Positions 43,521 to 53,613 of a stretch of DNA of 64,000 nt are shown one piece after another. Location of the stretch: NCBI RefSeq assembly GCF_020829645.1, contig NZ_JAIVFS010000028.1, positions 34,164 through 98,163 of the forward strand, written 5' to 3'. A program made the translations under genes and the position numbers. The notes beneath the pieces are model-generated. The model saw nothing but the letters and a program-made list of their open reading frames with translations. It had not been told where the DNA came from and made no database searches. The first letter of the stretch is position 1; every line of letters starts with the position of its first letter. The stretch is from Nostoc mirabile CHAB5784. Its GTDB lineage: Bacteria > Cyanobacteriota > Cyanobacteriia > Cyanobacteriales > Nostocaceae.

Positions 43521-45548
43521 TTAACCCAACAATTGTTTAGCCTTAGCTAATACATTATCAACGCTAAAGCCAAACTTCTCTAAACAAACATTACCTGGAG
43601 CTGAAGCACCAAAGCGATCGATACTAACAGTATCGCCTTCAGTACCCACGTATTTGTGCCAACCGAAACTGCTACCAGCTTCTACAGACAAACGCTTGGT
43701 GACAGCTTTCGGCAAAATGGACTCTTTATAAGCCGCATCCTGTGCTTCAAACAGTTCCCATGAAGGTAGCGAGACGACACGAACTTTCTTACCTTCGGCT
43801 GTAAGTTTTTCGGCTGCGCTGACGGCGAGGCTCAATTCTGAACCAGTACCAATCAGGATGATATCGGGTGTACCTTCGCTATCAACTACTGTGTATCCAC
43901 CCTTCGCCACACCCTCAACCGATGTACCAGCCAAGTTGGGAACGTTTTGACGGGTGAACGCCAACAGAGACGGAGCGTTTTGCTTCGCTTTCTCGATCGC
44001 TATTTTATAAGCGCCAGAGGTTTCGTTACCGTCTGCGGGACGAAACACTAATAAATTAGGAATAGCTCGCAAGGAAGCCAGAGTTTCAATGGGTTGGTGT
44101 GTGGGGCCATCTTCACCTTGTCCAATGGAATCGTGAGTCATCACCCAAATCACCCCAGCTTGGGAAAGCGCGGATAAGCGGATGGCAGCACGCATATAAT
44201 CTGTGAAGATCAAGAAGGTAGCACCGTAGGGAATTAATCCCGAACTGTGCAGCGCTATCCCATTACAGATTGCGCCCATACCATGTTCCCGTACACCAAA
44301 GTGGATGTTGGGATTTTCGTATTGCCCTTTTTGGAAGTCGCCTTTGCCCTTGACTTCGGTAAGGTTGGAGTGGGTCAAGTCAGCGGAACCACCAATCAAT
44401 TCAGGTAAAACTGCCGCTAGTTTGTTGAGGGAGATTTCTGAGTGTTTGCGGGTGGGCTGTCCTTTGTCTTCTGGGGTGTAGGTGGGTAGTACTTTATCCC
44501 AACCATCAGGTAGTTTGCTGCTTATATAGCGTTCAAAGTCAGCCGCTTCTTGGGCATACTTAGCTTTGTAGTCCGCAAAAGTCTTGTTCCATTCGGTTTC
44601 GTAACCTGCGCCACGTTCTACTGCTTTGCGCGTGTGGTTGAGGGCTTCTTCTGGGACTACGAAAGGCTCGTATTCCCAACCCAAATTTTTCCGAGTCAAT
44701 GCTACTTCGTCTCCACCAAGGGCAGCGCCGTGAACACCAGCGGTGTTTGCTTTATTGGGGGAACCATAACCGATGGTGGTTGTCACCTTGATGAAAGAAG
44801 GCTTATCGGTAACAGCTTTGGCTGCTTCAATGGCTTTGGCGATCGCTTCTAAATCGGTATTGCCATCTTTGACGTGTTGGACGTGCCAACCGTATGCTTC
44901 AAAGCGCTTAGAAACATCTTCGGTAAATGCTATATCTGTGGAACCATCGATAGAGATGTGGTTGTCGTCGTACAGAGCGATGAGTTTGCCTAATCCCAAG
45001 TGTCCTGCGTAAGAACAAGCTTCACCGGAAATTCCTTCCATGTTGCAACCGTCACCCACAATCACGTAGGTGTAATGGTCAACAATCTTGGTATCGGGTT
45101 TGTTGTATTTAGCGGCCAGGTGCGCTTCGGCGATCGCTAAACCAACTCCATTGGCAATTCCTTGACCCAAGGGGCCAGTTGTGACTTCCACGCCTGGGGT
45201 CATGAAGTTTTCGGGGTGTCCGGGGGTTTTGGATTCCCATTGACGGAATTGCTTGATATCTTCAATGGTGACGCTATCGTAGCCTGTCAGGTACAGTAGG
45301 GCGTACTGCAACATCGAGCCATGACCGGCTGATAAGACAAAGCGATCGCGGTTAAACCATTTGGGATTCTTGGGATTAAACTTCAAAAAGCGATCCCAGA
45401 GGACAAAAGCCATCGGAGCCGCACCCATTGGTAGTCCTGGGTGTCCCGATTTTGCTTTTTCTACGGCATCAATAGCCAAGAAGCGGATCGAGTTAATAGC
45501 CAGTTCTTCGACGGACAATTCTTTGGCGGATTGGGTTGCAACAGTCAT
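43521..45548 (-). CDS. tkt: Transketolase
   Basis: A 675-residue protein. The thiamine diphosphate motif is IVGDGCNMEGISGEACSYAGHLGLGKLIALYDDN, with AGHGSMLQYALLYLTGY near the start, the GVREHGMGAICNGIALH catalytic Glu region and MTHDSIGQGEDGPTHQPIE. It serves the Calvin cycle and the pentose phosphate pathway. It lies downstream of acpP and fabF on the same strand, an order conserved in many cyanobacteria. The 306-bp gap to fabF makes a separate promoter likely. Confidence 0.97.
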   Translation of the reverse strand: MTVATQSAKELSVEELAINSIRFLAIDAVEKAKSGHPGLPMGAAPMAFVLWDRFLKFNPKNPKWFNRDRFVLSAGHGSMLQYALLYLTGYDSVTIEDIKQFRQWESKTPGHPENFMTPGVEVTTGPLGQGIANGVGLAIAEAHLAAKYNKPDTKIVDHYTYVIVGDGCNMEGISGEACSYAGHLGLGKLIALYDDNHISIDGSTDIAFTEDVSKRFEAYGWHVQHVKDGNTDLEAIAKAIEAAKAVTDKPSFIKVTTTIGYGSPNKANTAGVHGAALGGDEVALTRKNLGWEYEPFVVPEEALNHTRKAVERGAGYETEWNKTFADYKAKYAQEAADFERYISSKLPDGWDKVLPTYTPEDKGQPTRKHSEISLNKLAAVLPELIGGSADLTHSNLTEVKGKGDFQKGQYENPNIHFGVREHGMGAICNGIALHSSGLIPYGATFLIFTDYMRAAIRLSALSQAGVIWVMTHDSIGQGEDGPTHQPIETLASLRAIPNLLVFRPADGNETSGAYKIAIEKAKQNAPSLLAFTRQNVPNLAGTSVEGVAKGGYTVVDSEGTPDIILIGTGSELSLAVSAAEKLTAEGKKVRVVSLPSWELFEAQDAAYKESILPKAVTKRLSVEAGSSFGWHKYVGTEGDTVSIDRFGASAPGNVCLEKFGFSVDNVLAKAKQLLG

Positions 45549-45854
45549 AATCTCTTGTTTTTAACGACGGGTTAGCACTCTTCGTAGCTTCTCTTGTTGG
45601 GGTTATTTTAGATTCCCCACAGTATCCTCATCATCCCACTCCCGCTTGTCGATGGACAAGCGGGATCTCCTGAGTTTCTGGTGATAAATCAAGCTGATAA
45701 TTGGGTCATGCTGAACGCTTAAGTTATATCGGAATGATATCTATGATACTTTGGGCAGGGGGCAGGGGGCAGGGGGCAGGGGGCAGGGGGCAAACGAGCA
45801 GAGTCGGATAAAACTACTGAATTCTGACTCCTGAATTCTGACTCCTGAATTCTT
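45549..45854. other. Intergenic region with GGGGGCA microsatellite
   Basis: 306 bp between fabF and tkt. It carries the heptamer tract at 45753-45792 and CTGAATTCTGACTC repeats near 45818-45852. The tkt promoter should lie near 45560-45720. Confidence 0.5.
45753..45792. repeat. Heptamer microsatellite (GGGCAGG)
   Basis: Five full tandem copies of the 7-bp unit GGGCAGG plus GGGCA. Confidence 0.92.
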
Positions 45855-47105
45855 TTAAACGTATTTCTTAAAGGCCAGTGTGACATTATGACCGCCAAAC
45901 CCAAAAGAATTGGATATTGCCACCTCAACTTTTTGAGCGCGGCTAAAGTTAGGCACGTAATCTAAGTCACACTCTGGATCGGGATTTTCTAGATTTATTG
46001 TCGGTGGAATTTGGTCATTAGCGATCGCCAGCACTGTTGCGACTGCTTCAATACCTCCAGAACCGCCCAATAAATGACCTGTCATCGATTTGGTGGAGCT
46101 AATTGCCACCTTATAGGCATGTTCTCCCAAAGCTTTTTTGATGGCTGAGGTTTCAGTTGAATCATTAGCTGGGGTACTAGTGCCGTGGGCATTAATATAG
46201 CTAATTTGTTCGGGAGTTATGTTGGCATCTTTGAGCGCTAGTTCTATTGCTCTAGCGGCTCCGAGTCCACCAGGGACAGGGGAAGTGATATGGTAAGCGT
46301 CACAGGTCATACCATAGCCGATCATTTCGGCATAAATGTGAGCGCCGCGACTGAGGGCGTGTTGCAGTTCTTCTAGAATTAAAATTCCTGAACCTTCACC
46401 CAAGACAAATCCATCGCGATCGCTATCAAAGGGACGGCAAGCTTTATGCGGATCGTCATTGCGAAAAGAGAGGGCTTTGCAAGCGGCAAACCCAGCCATC
46501 GATAATGGTGTCACAGCTGCCTCTGTTCCGCCGCAAATCATCGCCTGGGCATATCCCCCTTGAATTAAGCGAAAAGCATCGCCTACAGCGTTAGAGCCAG
46601 CAGCGCAGGCAGTTACTGGGCAGGAATTTGGCCCTTTAGCACCCGTGTGAATTGCCGTTAATCCTGCTGCCATATTGGCGATCATCATCGGTATCATGAA
46701 TGGACTACAGCGATCGGGCCCACGGTTGAGGTAGATAGTTTGCTGGTCTTCTAATACCTTAATGCCACCAACGCCAGAACCGATCATGACACCTACCTGT
46801 TCTGCATTCAGTTCATTAATAACTAACTGCGCGTTAGCTAAAGCCTGTTTTGCTGCCGCAACCCCAAATTGGGCAAATCGATCCATGCGCTTGGCCTCTT
46901 TGCGCTCCAAGTAATCATGTGGATCGAAGTTTTTTACTTCACCAGCAAGGCGGCAATCATGGCGAGACGCATCAAAAAATGTGATGTAGTCAATGCCATT
47001 GCGTCCACTCAATAATCCATCCCAATATTCTGTTGCTGTGTTACCGATAGGTGTAATCGCGCCAACACCAGTTACAACAACGCGTTTACGTGTATAATCT
47101 GTCAT
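45855..47105 (-). CDS. fabF: 3-oxoacyl-[acyl-carrier-protein] synthase II
   Basis: A 416-residue condensing enzyme: RVVVTGVGAITPIGNT, active-site Cys in VTACAAGSNAVGDAF, the His of NAHGTSTPANDSTE and the His of KSMTGHLLGGSGG, ending SNSFGFGGHN. It elongates acyl-ACP with malonyl-ACP. It follows acpP on the same strand with a 258-bp gap containing one copy of the 20-bp palindrome. Confidence 0.97.
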   Translation of the reverse strand: MTDYTRKRVVVTGVGAITPIGNTATEYWDGLLSGRNGIDYITFFDASRHDCRLAGEVKNFDPHDYLERKEAKRMDRFAQFGVAAAKQALANAQLVINELNAEQVGVMIGSGVGGIKVLEDQQTIYLNRGPDRCSPFMIPMMIANMAAGLTAIHTGAKGPNSCPVTACAAGSNAVGDAFRLIQGGYAQAMICGGTEAAVTPLSMAGFAACKALSFRNDDPHKACRPFDSDRDGFVLGEGSGILILEELQHALSRGAHIYAEMIGYGMTCDAYHITSPVPGGLGAARAIELALKDANITPEQISYINAHGTSTPANDSTETSAIKKALGEHAYKVAISSTKSMTGHLLGGSGGIEAVATVLAIANDQIPPTINLENPDPECDLDYVPNFSRAQKVEVAISNSFGFGGHNVTLAFKKYV

Positions 47106-47247
47106 GATTCAGTTAAAGGTGGCGAAAAAGCAGCAGGCATTAAACAGTGCTGAGTTCTGAGTCTGAGTTCTGAGTTTTGGAAGCACCCAAAGATGGAGAA
47201 AACTCCGAACTTTTGCCTCCTAAAACTCTAACTCCTAAACCCTGTAC

Positions 47248-47267
47248 AGACGCGATTAATCGCGTCT
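47248..47267. repeat. 20-bp palindrome between acpP and fabF
   Basis: AGACGCGATTAATCGCGTCT preceded by CCTGTAC. It lies in the transcribed spacer of a probable acpP-fabF operon and could act as an attenuating or processing hairpin. Confidence 0.9.
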
Positions 47268-47363
47268 CTCAGCACTCAGTGAAAAGTTAAAGCAGTGGTT
47301 TTTGCCTAGATGCCCAGAGGGGGCATGGCATTGCCATCTAAACTTCAAAGACTCAAAACTTTT

Positions 47364-47618
47364 TTAAGCTGATGCGGTAACTTTGTTATTGATGTAATCT
47401 ACTGCGTCTTGAACCGTTAAAATCTGCTCGGCAGCTTCGTCGGGAATTTCGATATCAAATTCTTCTTCCAAGGCCATCACCAGTTCAACAGTATCCAAGG
47501 AATCTGCTCCTAGATCGTCCATAAACTTGGACTGGGGTGTGATTTTGGTAGCATCTTCGACACTCAATTGTTCGGCGACGATTTTTTTGACCTTATCAAA
47601 AAGTTCCGTTTGGCTCAT
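47364..47618 (-). CDS. acpP: Acyl carrier protein
   Basis: An 84-residue acidic protein. The phosphopantetheine attachment Ser lies in the DLGADSLDTVELVMALEEEFDIEIPDE motif, the standard ACP helix-II signature. It carries growing acyl chains for fatty acid synthesis. Start ATG 47618, with AAGGAC-type sequence upstream; fabF follows. Confidence 0.97.
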   Translation of the reverse strand: MSQTELFDKVKKIVAEQLSVEDATKITPQSKFMDDLGADSLDTVELVMALEEEFDIEIPDEAAEQILTVQDAVDYINNKVTASA

Positions 47619-48039
47619 AAATAATAAAAGTCCTTAACCAGTTGCTAGGTTCTGCTCTTTATGGGAAACATTGTTTTGAGCATATACATCTTATCGTCAA
47701 GCGCGATCGCCCGTATACTACCAAGGGTTTTTCTGTTAGAAAATCCCTCCCTTTCCTCAAGAGAATCGGGTAAGTTTTCTTAGAATTGGGTAGGGGAGTG
47801 GGCTACGCCATTGCCAACAGCATGTAAATGTTTCGGTTGTCCAATTATTGCTAACTTTTTTTACAATGTCTCGGTCAGTATTTAAAGCCTTGCTAGCAAT
47901 CAAAATATATAGACGCTGCGGCTTTGAACCTAGACGGTTAAAGAGACGGTGAACATCAAACATCAGAGCTTAAATGCTAACAAGGAATAATAAAACAGTT
48001 ATTGTTTTAGAGCGATCGCTCTAACCCAAACATACCTCT
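47619..48039. other. Intergenic region between divergent acpP and HdrB-like genes
   Basis: 421 bp with promoters for both sides. HIP1 sites occur at about 47703 and 48013. A 68-codon minus-strand frame (47757-47963) has no support. Nothing else recognised. Confidence 0.45.
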
Positions 48040-48945
48040 ATGCTATCTCAGACACTCAAATACGCTTATTTTCCTGGATGTGTTGCCCAAGGGGCCTGTC
48101 GGGAACTTTACCAGTCAACTCAAGCGCTTACCCAAGCACTGGGCATTGAACTAGTTGAACTTAAAAAAGCTGCTTGCTGCGGATCTGGGACATTTAAAGA
48201 AGATTCTAAACTGCTGGAAGATACAGTTAACGCCAGAAATATTGCCCTAGCAGAAGAATTAAATTTGCCCTTACTTACCCATTGCAGCACTTGTCAAGGT
48301 GTTATTGGTCATGTCAACGAACACCTGAAAGAATGTAAGACTTCTGACCCTGCCTACATTCAACAGGTTAATGGCTTACTGGATAAAGAAGGCTGTTCAC
48401 CTTATCGCGGCACTACCGACGTTAAACATCTTCTCTACGCCTTGGTAACAGATTACGGTTTAGAGGAAATTACCAAACGTGTCACCCGGAAGTTAACTGG
48501 ATTAAAATGCGCGGCTTTTTATGGCTGTTATCTCCTCCGCGCCCAAAAATCTATGCCCTATGATGACCCGTTCCAACCGGAAGCGATGGAAAATATGTTT
48601 CGGGCGGTGGATGCGACACCAATTTATTACCGAGGCCGGACACAATGTTGTGGTTGGCCCCTGGCTAGTTATGCCACTACCCAATCTTTCAAGATGGCGG
48701 GGATGCATATTCAGGACGCTTTGACATCTGGTGCTGACTGTATAGTTACACCTTGTCCTTTGTGCCACTTAAATTTAGATTCGCGTCAGCCAGAGGTGGA
48801 AAAGGTGATTGAGCAAAAGTTAGGTTTACCAGTGCTGCATTTACCCCAGTTGATTGCTTTGGCACTTGGGGTTAGTCCAAAAGAACTGGGTTTAGATCGC
48901 CACGTTGTTTCTACAAAGCCAGTATTGGAGAAATTAGGATTTTAG
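48040..48945 (+). CDS. HdrB-like CCG-domain iron-sulfur protein (heterodisulfide reductase subunit B / SdhE family)
   Basis: A 301-residue protein with two Cys-rich CCG motifs: YFPGCVAQG with KKAACCGSGTFKEDSK and THCSTCQG in the first half, and FYGCYLLR, RTQCCGWPLASY and TPCPLCHLNLDS in the second. In HdrB each motif binds a non-cubane 4Fe-4S cluster. In cyanobacteria the protein is often proposed as the membrane-side subunit of a type E succinate dehydrogenase; no sdhA or sdhB is adjacent, so its partner is not shown. Confidence 0.9.
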   Translation: MLSQTLKYAYFPGCVAQGACRELYQSTQALTQALGIELVELKKAACCGSGTFKEDSKLLEDTVNARNIALAEELNLPLLTHCSTCQGVIGHVNEHLKECKTSDPAYIQQVNGLLDKEGCSPYRGTTDVKHLLYALVTDYGLEEITKRVTRKLTGLKCAAFYGCYLLRAQKSMPYDDPFQPEAMENMFRAVDATPIYYRGRTQCCGWPLASYATTQSFKMAGMHIQDALTSGADCIVTPCPLCHLNLDSRQPEVEKVIEQKLGLPVLHLPQLIALALGVSPKELGLDRHVVSTKPVLEKLGF

Positions 48946-48950
48946 TAGGA

Positions 48951-49098
48951 CTAGGGACTGTTTTCAAACTCGAAGATCCCCCCTAACCCCCCTTAAAAAG
49001 GGGGGAAAAGAAACTCTAAGAGCAAGCCTTGGAAAGGGGGGTTGGGGGGATCTTCAAAGACTAGGGTGCTTAAAGAGAGGTTTGAAAACACGACCTAG
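48951..49098. repeat. 148-bp MITE-like element
   Basis: Ends CTAGGGACTGTTTTCAAACT and AGGTTTGAAAACACGACCTAG are imperfect inverted repeats. The interior (48975-49052) is a GATCCCCCC hairpin module. No coding capacity. Confidence 0.78.
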
Positions 49099-49509
49099 CC
49101 CTTTCAAGATGACTCGTAAAATAAGATTGTTTTTTCTCAGCGCTCTCTGCGGCTAATAAGGTTAAATAAATTATTTTTAAACCGCAGAGGCGCAGAGGAC
49201 ACAGAGTAAAGAGTTTAAAGAGGAATTTATTAACCAAAATTTTTACCTACCTTGAAAGGGCTAGTACCGCTACGCAAAAGTCAAAAGTCAAAAGTCATTT
49301 ATTTTAGGGCTTTGAACGATTGAGAATGGTATCTTCATTTCCGCCACGCTGTACTAGTACTATTTAGTTTGTGTTTGCCAGTTGCTACAACGGGGAGGCA
49401 GCGCAGTCTTGGGGGTTTCCCCCATGAGCGACTGCCGTGGGAACCCCAGCAACGCGCTGGCTTCCACTATGCTATGCGTCTACGAAATTACTTTTGAATA
49501 TATCCAACA
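49099..49509. repeat. Intergenic remnants of dispersed repeats
   Basis: About 49138-49215 contains CTCTGCGGC...CCGCAGAGGCGCAGAGGACACAGAG, a repeat related to the interior of the AGGGACTTCC family. 49393-49490 contains CAGTCTTGGGGGTTTCCCCC and GCGTCTACG, also found nested in those elements. No gene is seen upstream of lpxD. Confidence 0.65.
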
Positions 49510-50562
49510 ATGAAATTCAGCGAAATCCTCGGCCAATTTGGTGATGCCGCTATCAATCATAGTTTGACTAGCAACCCAGACGATGACCCAGAAATTATAG
49601 GGGTAGCAGCCATTGATGAAGCTACTATCGGTACTCTCAGCTACGTAGAAGGGGCAAAGTTTGGGTCTTTTATCGGCAAGACCAATGCTAGTGCTTTAAT
49701 TTTGCCCCAGGATGAAAAATTACAGGTGCTTGCACAAGAGAGCGGTATTGTCTGGCTAGCAACCCCAGATCCGCGATTATTGTTTGCCAAAGCGATCGCA
49801 CTTTTTTATCAACCATATCGGCCTATCCCAGAAATTCATCCCACTGCTGTGATTCACTCCACCGCAAAAGTTGGTAGTGATGTTTACATTGGCCCCCATG
49901 CTGTGATTCAACAAGGGGTAGAAATTGGCGATGGGGCAATTATTCATCCCAATGTGGTGATTTATCCAGATGCCAAAATAGGCGATCGCACCACCTTGCA
50001 CGCTAACTGTACCATCCACGAACGCACCCGCATCGGTGCAGATTGTGTGATTCATAGTGGTGCTGTCATTGGTGCAGAAGGCTTTGGTTTTGTTCCTACT
50101 CGTACTGGTTGGTTGAAAATGGAACAATCTGGCTGTACAGTCTTAGAAGATGGCGTGGAAGTTGGCTGCAACAGTGCCATTGACCGCCCAGCCGTTGGAG
50201 AAACACGGATAGGCTGCAATACAGTAATTGATAACTTAGTGCAAATAGGTCACGGTTGCCAAATTGGTGCAGGCTGTGCGATCGCAGGTCAGGTTGGCAT
50301 GGCCGGAGGTGTTAAGCTGGGAAATCACGTTATTTTGGCTGGACAAACAGGAATAGCCAATCAAGTGAAGATTGGAGATGGGGCGATGACATCTGCTCAA
50401 AGTGGAATTCACAGCGATGTTGCACCAGGAGAAGTTGTCTGCGGATCTCCAGCCATTCCTTACAAACTATATCTCAAGGTATGTGCTGTTTATAATCGCC
50501 TGCCAGATATGTATCAATCGTTAAAACAATTACAACGTAAATCCAAAAATAACAATGAGTGA
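49510..50562 (+). CDS. lpxD: UDP-3-O-(3-hydroxymyristoyl)glucosamine N-acyltransferase
   Basis: A 350-residue protein: N-terminal uridine-binding domain (residues 1-105) and a left-handed beta-helix of hexapeptide repeats (IHPTAVIHSTAKVGSDVYIGPHAVI..., GAVIGAEGFGFVPT, QIGHGCQIGAGCAIAGQVGMAG), then VVCGSPAIPYK and a helical C-terminus. It makes the third committed step of lipid A synthesis. GHGC carries the His of the active site region. Stands alone here. Confidence 0.95.
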   Translation: MKFSEILGQFGDAAINHSLTSNPDDDPEIIGVAAIDEATIGTLSYVEGAKFGSFIGKTNASALILPQDEKLQVLAQESGIVWLATPDPRLLFAKAIALFYQPYRPIPEIHPTAVIHSTAKVGSDVYIGPHAVIQQGVEIGDGAIIHPNVVIYPDAKIGDRTTLHANCTIHERTRIGADCVIHSGAVIGAEGFGFVPTRTGWLKMEQSGCTVLEDGVEVGCNSAIDRPAVGETRIGCNTVIDNLVQIGHGCQIGAGCAIAGQVGMAGGVKLGNHVILAGQTGIANQVKIGDGAMTSAQSGIHSDVAPGEVVCGSPAIPYKLYLKVCAVYNRLPDMYQSLKQLQRKSKNNNE

Positions 50563-50600
50563 AGAAGGCATGAGGTTGGAATTACCCACATTTTTGTAAC

Positions 50601-51213
50601 ATTCTCATCTAGTCCGCCTCAGAATGAATTCTGAGTCTAATAGCGAAAGTCGTCTTTAGACGACTAACAAAAGGTTATAAGCTAAGGGACTTCCAAGAAA
50701 TAAATTATCCAAATAAACGAACCACAGAGACGCAGAGAACACAGAGGAATAAGGAGGAGAGAGTTTTTTGAGTATTTTTTTATTTGGAAGTCCCTAATGA
50801 GCATTTAAGTTGCATAAAAGCAGGACTGGAGCCGCTTACTACAAGCGAATCAATCTGGAAAAATAAATGACCGTCGCTTCTCGAAATTCAAAATTATCAA
50901 TTCAAAATTCAAAATTAATTAAATAATTTTTCAATTTTCACTTCTTTATTATCTGAATTTTGAACTTGAAATTGAATGTTCGTGCAACGGTCTTGCGCCA
51001 AGAATTTATTAATGGAGGTATAAAAAGCGCAGCATCAGAAGTATCAAGCCCCCGGATAAATCCTTTGGGGATTAATAATGCGTGAATTTTGAATGCGTGA
51101 ATTTTGAATTCCCCGAAGGGGTTGACGATTAGCTTAGTCCGTTTTAACGGACTTTAGCTATGAGCCGCTGAACTTCAGTTCTGGGCGGTTTCTGTATAGA
51201 ACGAAATAGCCCT
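50601..51213. repeat. AGGGCTATTTC-family element split by other repeat DNA
   Basis: The left part (50601-50683, ATTCTCATCTAGTCCGCCTC...GGTTATAAG) and the right part (51136-51213, AGTCCGTTTTAACGG...GAACGAAATAGCCCT) match the two halves of the intact 167-bp element at 26736-26902 read in reverse. Between them lie about 450 bp, including the 111-bp element at 50685-50795. The outermost left terminus is lost. Confidence 0.7.
50685..50795. repeat. AGGGACTTCC-family MITE-like element, copy B (compact form)
   Basis: 111 bp with ends AGGGACTTCCAAGAAATAAA and TTTTTTTATTTGGAAGTCCCT. The interior CCACAGAGACGCAGAGAACACAGAGGAATAAGGAGGAGAGAG lacks the nested GC-rich stretch of copies A and C. Confidence 0.88.
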
Positions 51214-51220
51214 GCCTCCT

Positions 51221-51395
51221 TCAATTCACAGGGATGACGATACCTGCGGTGGGCAGAGCCAACACAAATTGTGTGCCTTCACCAACTTCAGACTGCACAA
51301 TGATTTGACCACCATGTTTTTCTACCACAATTTGACGAGCGATCGCTAATCCTAATCCTGTACCTTGACCAACTCCTTTAGTTGTAAATAAATGT
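51221..51395 (-). pseudogene. 3' remnant of the decayed kinase gene (histidine kinase G2 box)
   Basis: Reads LFTTKGVGQGTGLGLAIARQIVVEKHGGQ followed by a normal C-terminus ending at TGA 51221-51223. This is the end of a histidine kinase ATPase domain in a different frame from the frame that ends at 51352. The N and G1 boxes are missing, so an out-of-frame deletion joined the HisKA region to this tail. Confidence 0.8.
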
Positions 51396-53613
51396 CTTTG
51401 AGATAATCTAATGCTGGGGTAATATTTCCGGCAATAAAGCCTACAGGATTGTTAATTTCATGGGCGACACCTGCAACTAAATTACCCAATGCTGACATTT
51501 TCTCACTTTGTACAAGTTGCAATTGAGCTTTTTGTAAGTCTTGCAATGCTTGTTGCGACTGTTGATAAAGTCGAGCATTTTCTAGAGAAATTCCGGCTTG
51601 GGTACAAAGAAAGTTAATAACTACTAGCCGCTCAACTGTAAATACACCTTGAGTTAAGCTGTTTTCTAGATAAATAATTCCAACTAAATGCCCTTGATTG
51701 AGAATTGGTATACACAAAGCACTTTTAGGTTGATATTGCAACATATAATCGCCAATTACACCACTGATTTCGGTTTGGCAATTGTCAATTACAAGAGGTT
51801 CTAATGTATGCTTAACGTATTGAATCAGTTGTACAGGAACCTCTTGACAATCATCTAATCTTTGTGAGTAAAGAACTGTTGTCAGTTGCTGATTACCGGG
51901 ATTAATAGAGGCGATCGCTTGAATTTGCCATTCATTTTTATCTGGTAGAATTAATACACATTTTCTGGCTCCAGCATTTTCCAAAATAAGTTTAGTGAGA
52001 TTAGCGATTAATTCGTCTAATTGGATGCTGCGGGAAATGACTTGAGCTACTTTGAGGACAGATCCAAAATCTAAGACATCAGAAATACTAATATTATTAG
52101 AACTAGAACTAAGTCTTGATTTGGAAATTGAAGTGCTGCCAATAGCGGCTATAGTTTCTAGAGAGTTGAAGTTGAGTTTTTGTTGTTGCAGAATAGGTTG
52201 GAGTAGCTGAGGATAGCGTTTTTCTAAGTCATCAGTTTTTGCCTTAGCGCCCCATTTGGCATAGCAATAGTAAGCTTCTTGCATATATGCCTGAGCTACT
52301 TTTTCTTTTCCCAATTCTAGGTATAACTTGGCTGCAAGTTCGTTGGCGATGGCTTCTTCTTGGATATAGCCGTTTTCTTTGGCGAGGGAGATAGAGCGAT
52401 CATACAATTCGATTGCTTTGTTTTTTTGCTGTAAAACTCGATGCCGTTCTGCCTCAATTAAGTAAAATTTGTGCTGATGATTCATTGGGGCATGATGCGC
52501 CCATTTTTTCAACTTTTTTTGGTGGGAACTTACTTTTTTAATAATTTGTTTTTGCTCAATAACGGTTGATTGTGGATAAAGAGCCAGTTTTGCTAATGCA
52601 TCATAAAAATAAACTATTGGTACTACTGCTGCCGATGTTACCCCATCTAAATAAGTTATGGCATTAATCGCTGCCTCTGAGGCTTCAGCATAATTTTCAA
52701 ACAGATAGCAAAGTATTAATTCATTGGCATAGCTAAAACTTAATCCAGTGCGATCGCCTGCTTGTTCTTGTAATGTGCGAATGGTTTTGGCATCATAAAC
52801 AGAACCTGATAATTTACTAGGATTAGTAGATTCCCCCAACAGATTTTTGATGGCTTGACGAAATGTATTTATATATGTGTAAGGTTTTTCCTGTTTAAAT
52901 TGCTTGTATACTTCAGCATAATCTCCCATCTGTTTATCTAACTCAGATAATTCCTGAGCGAGAAAATACCCATGAAAATTACAACTATAACTAGCCCATG
53001 AGGCATATTCAATATCTCCCGTTTCTAAACCTATTTGATAAGCTTCGATTAACGGTGCAATTGTCTCTTGAAGGTGTTGATGCCAGTGATTGACAAATGT
53101 TTCAACAATGAAAAAGGTTTTAGCTTTTAATTCCTGATCATTAAATTTTTCCAGAACTTGTAATGCTAATTGACCAAATTCATAACCTGCTTGAATATTA
53201 CCGACAACACCACACTGAATCAATCCATACCAGGCATAGCCAAATGCAGATTCTGCCGCATTACCATACTGCATTGATAAATTGACTTCGCTCAAAATAA
53301 TTGGTGGTAGTAAATCTGGACGAGCAATATAAGCCGTTGAATTCGTACTAGCCAGAATTCGGATTGCTGCTAGTTGTTCGCCCCCAGTCATGTTAGGCAA
53401 GTCAATTAAAGCTAACGGAGATTTACCTAGCAATCGTAATGTTATTTTGCCTAAACCGAGTAATGTTTGGGTTTGACTTGCTTGAGGAGAGAGTTTAATA
53501 CCTAAAAGATTCAGTAGTGCGATCGCAGTCTGAATTGAATTATCAAAACGACTTTGAGCTAAATAAGATTGGATTTGAATCGCATCAACTTCAGAGAGGC
53601 TGAATCTGCCCAC
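51352..53613 (-). pseudogene. Middle part of a decayed multi-domain kinase: TPR-like, GAF and HisKA
   Basis: A 753-codon frame. Residues about 10-470 are helical TPR-like repeats (LAQSRFDNSIQTAIALLNLLGIKLS...), about 520-680 a GAF domain (VLKVAQVISRSIQLDELIANLTKLILENAGA...), then HisKA with the H box AGVAHEINNP. The frame stops 25 residues later after a deletion that removed most of the ATPase domain. The GTG at 53613 is only the frame entry; the true upstream partner is the frame at 53559-55127. A product might be made but cannot autophosphorylate. Confidence 0.82.

Noticed and set aside
45570..45600. TTAGCACTC half-site upstream of tkt resembling a CIRCE element
   Set aside because: The second inverted half GAGTGCTAA is absent, and tkt is not a heat-shock gene.
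47757..47963. 68-codon minus-strand frame upstream of the HdrB-like gene
   Set aside because: No ribosome-binding site, no recognisable protein features, Trp/Cys-rich unusual composition; probably a chance frame in the divergent promoter region.
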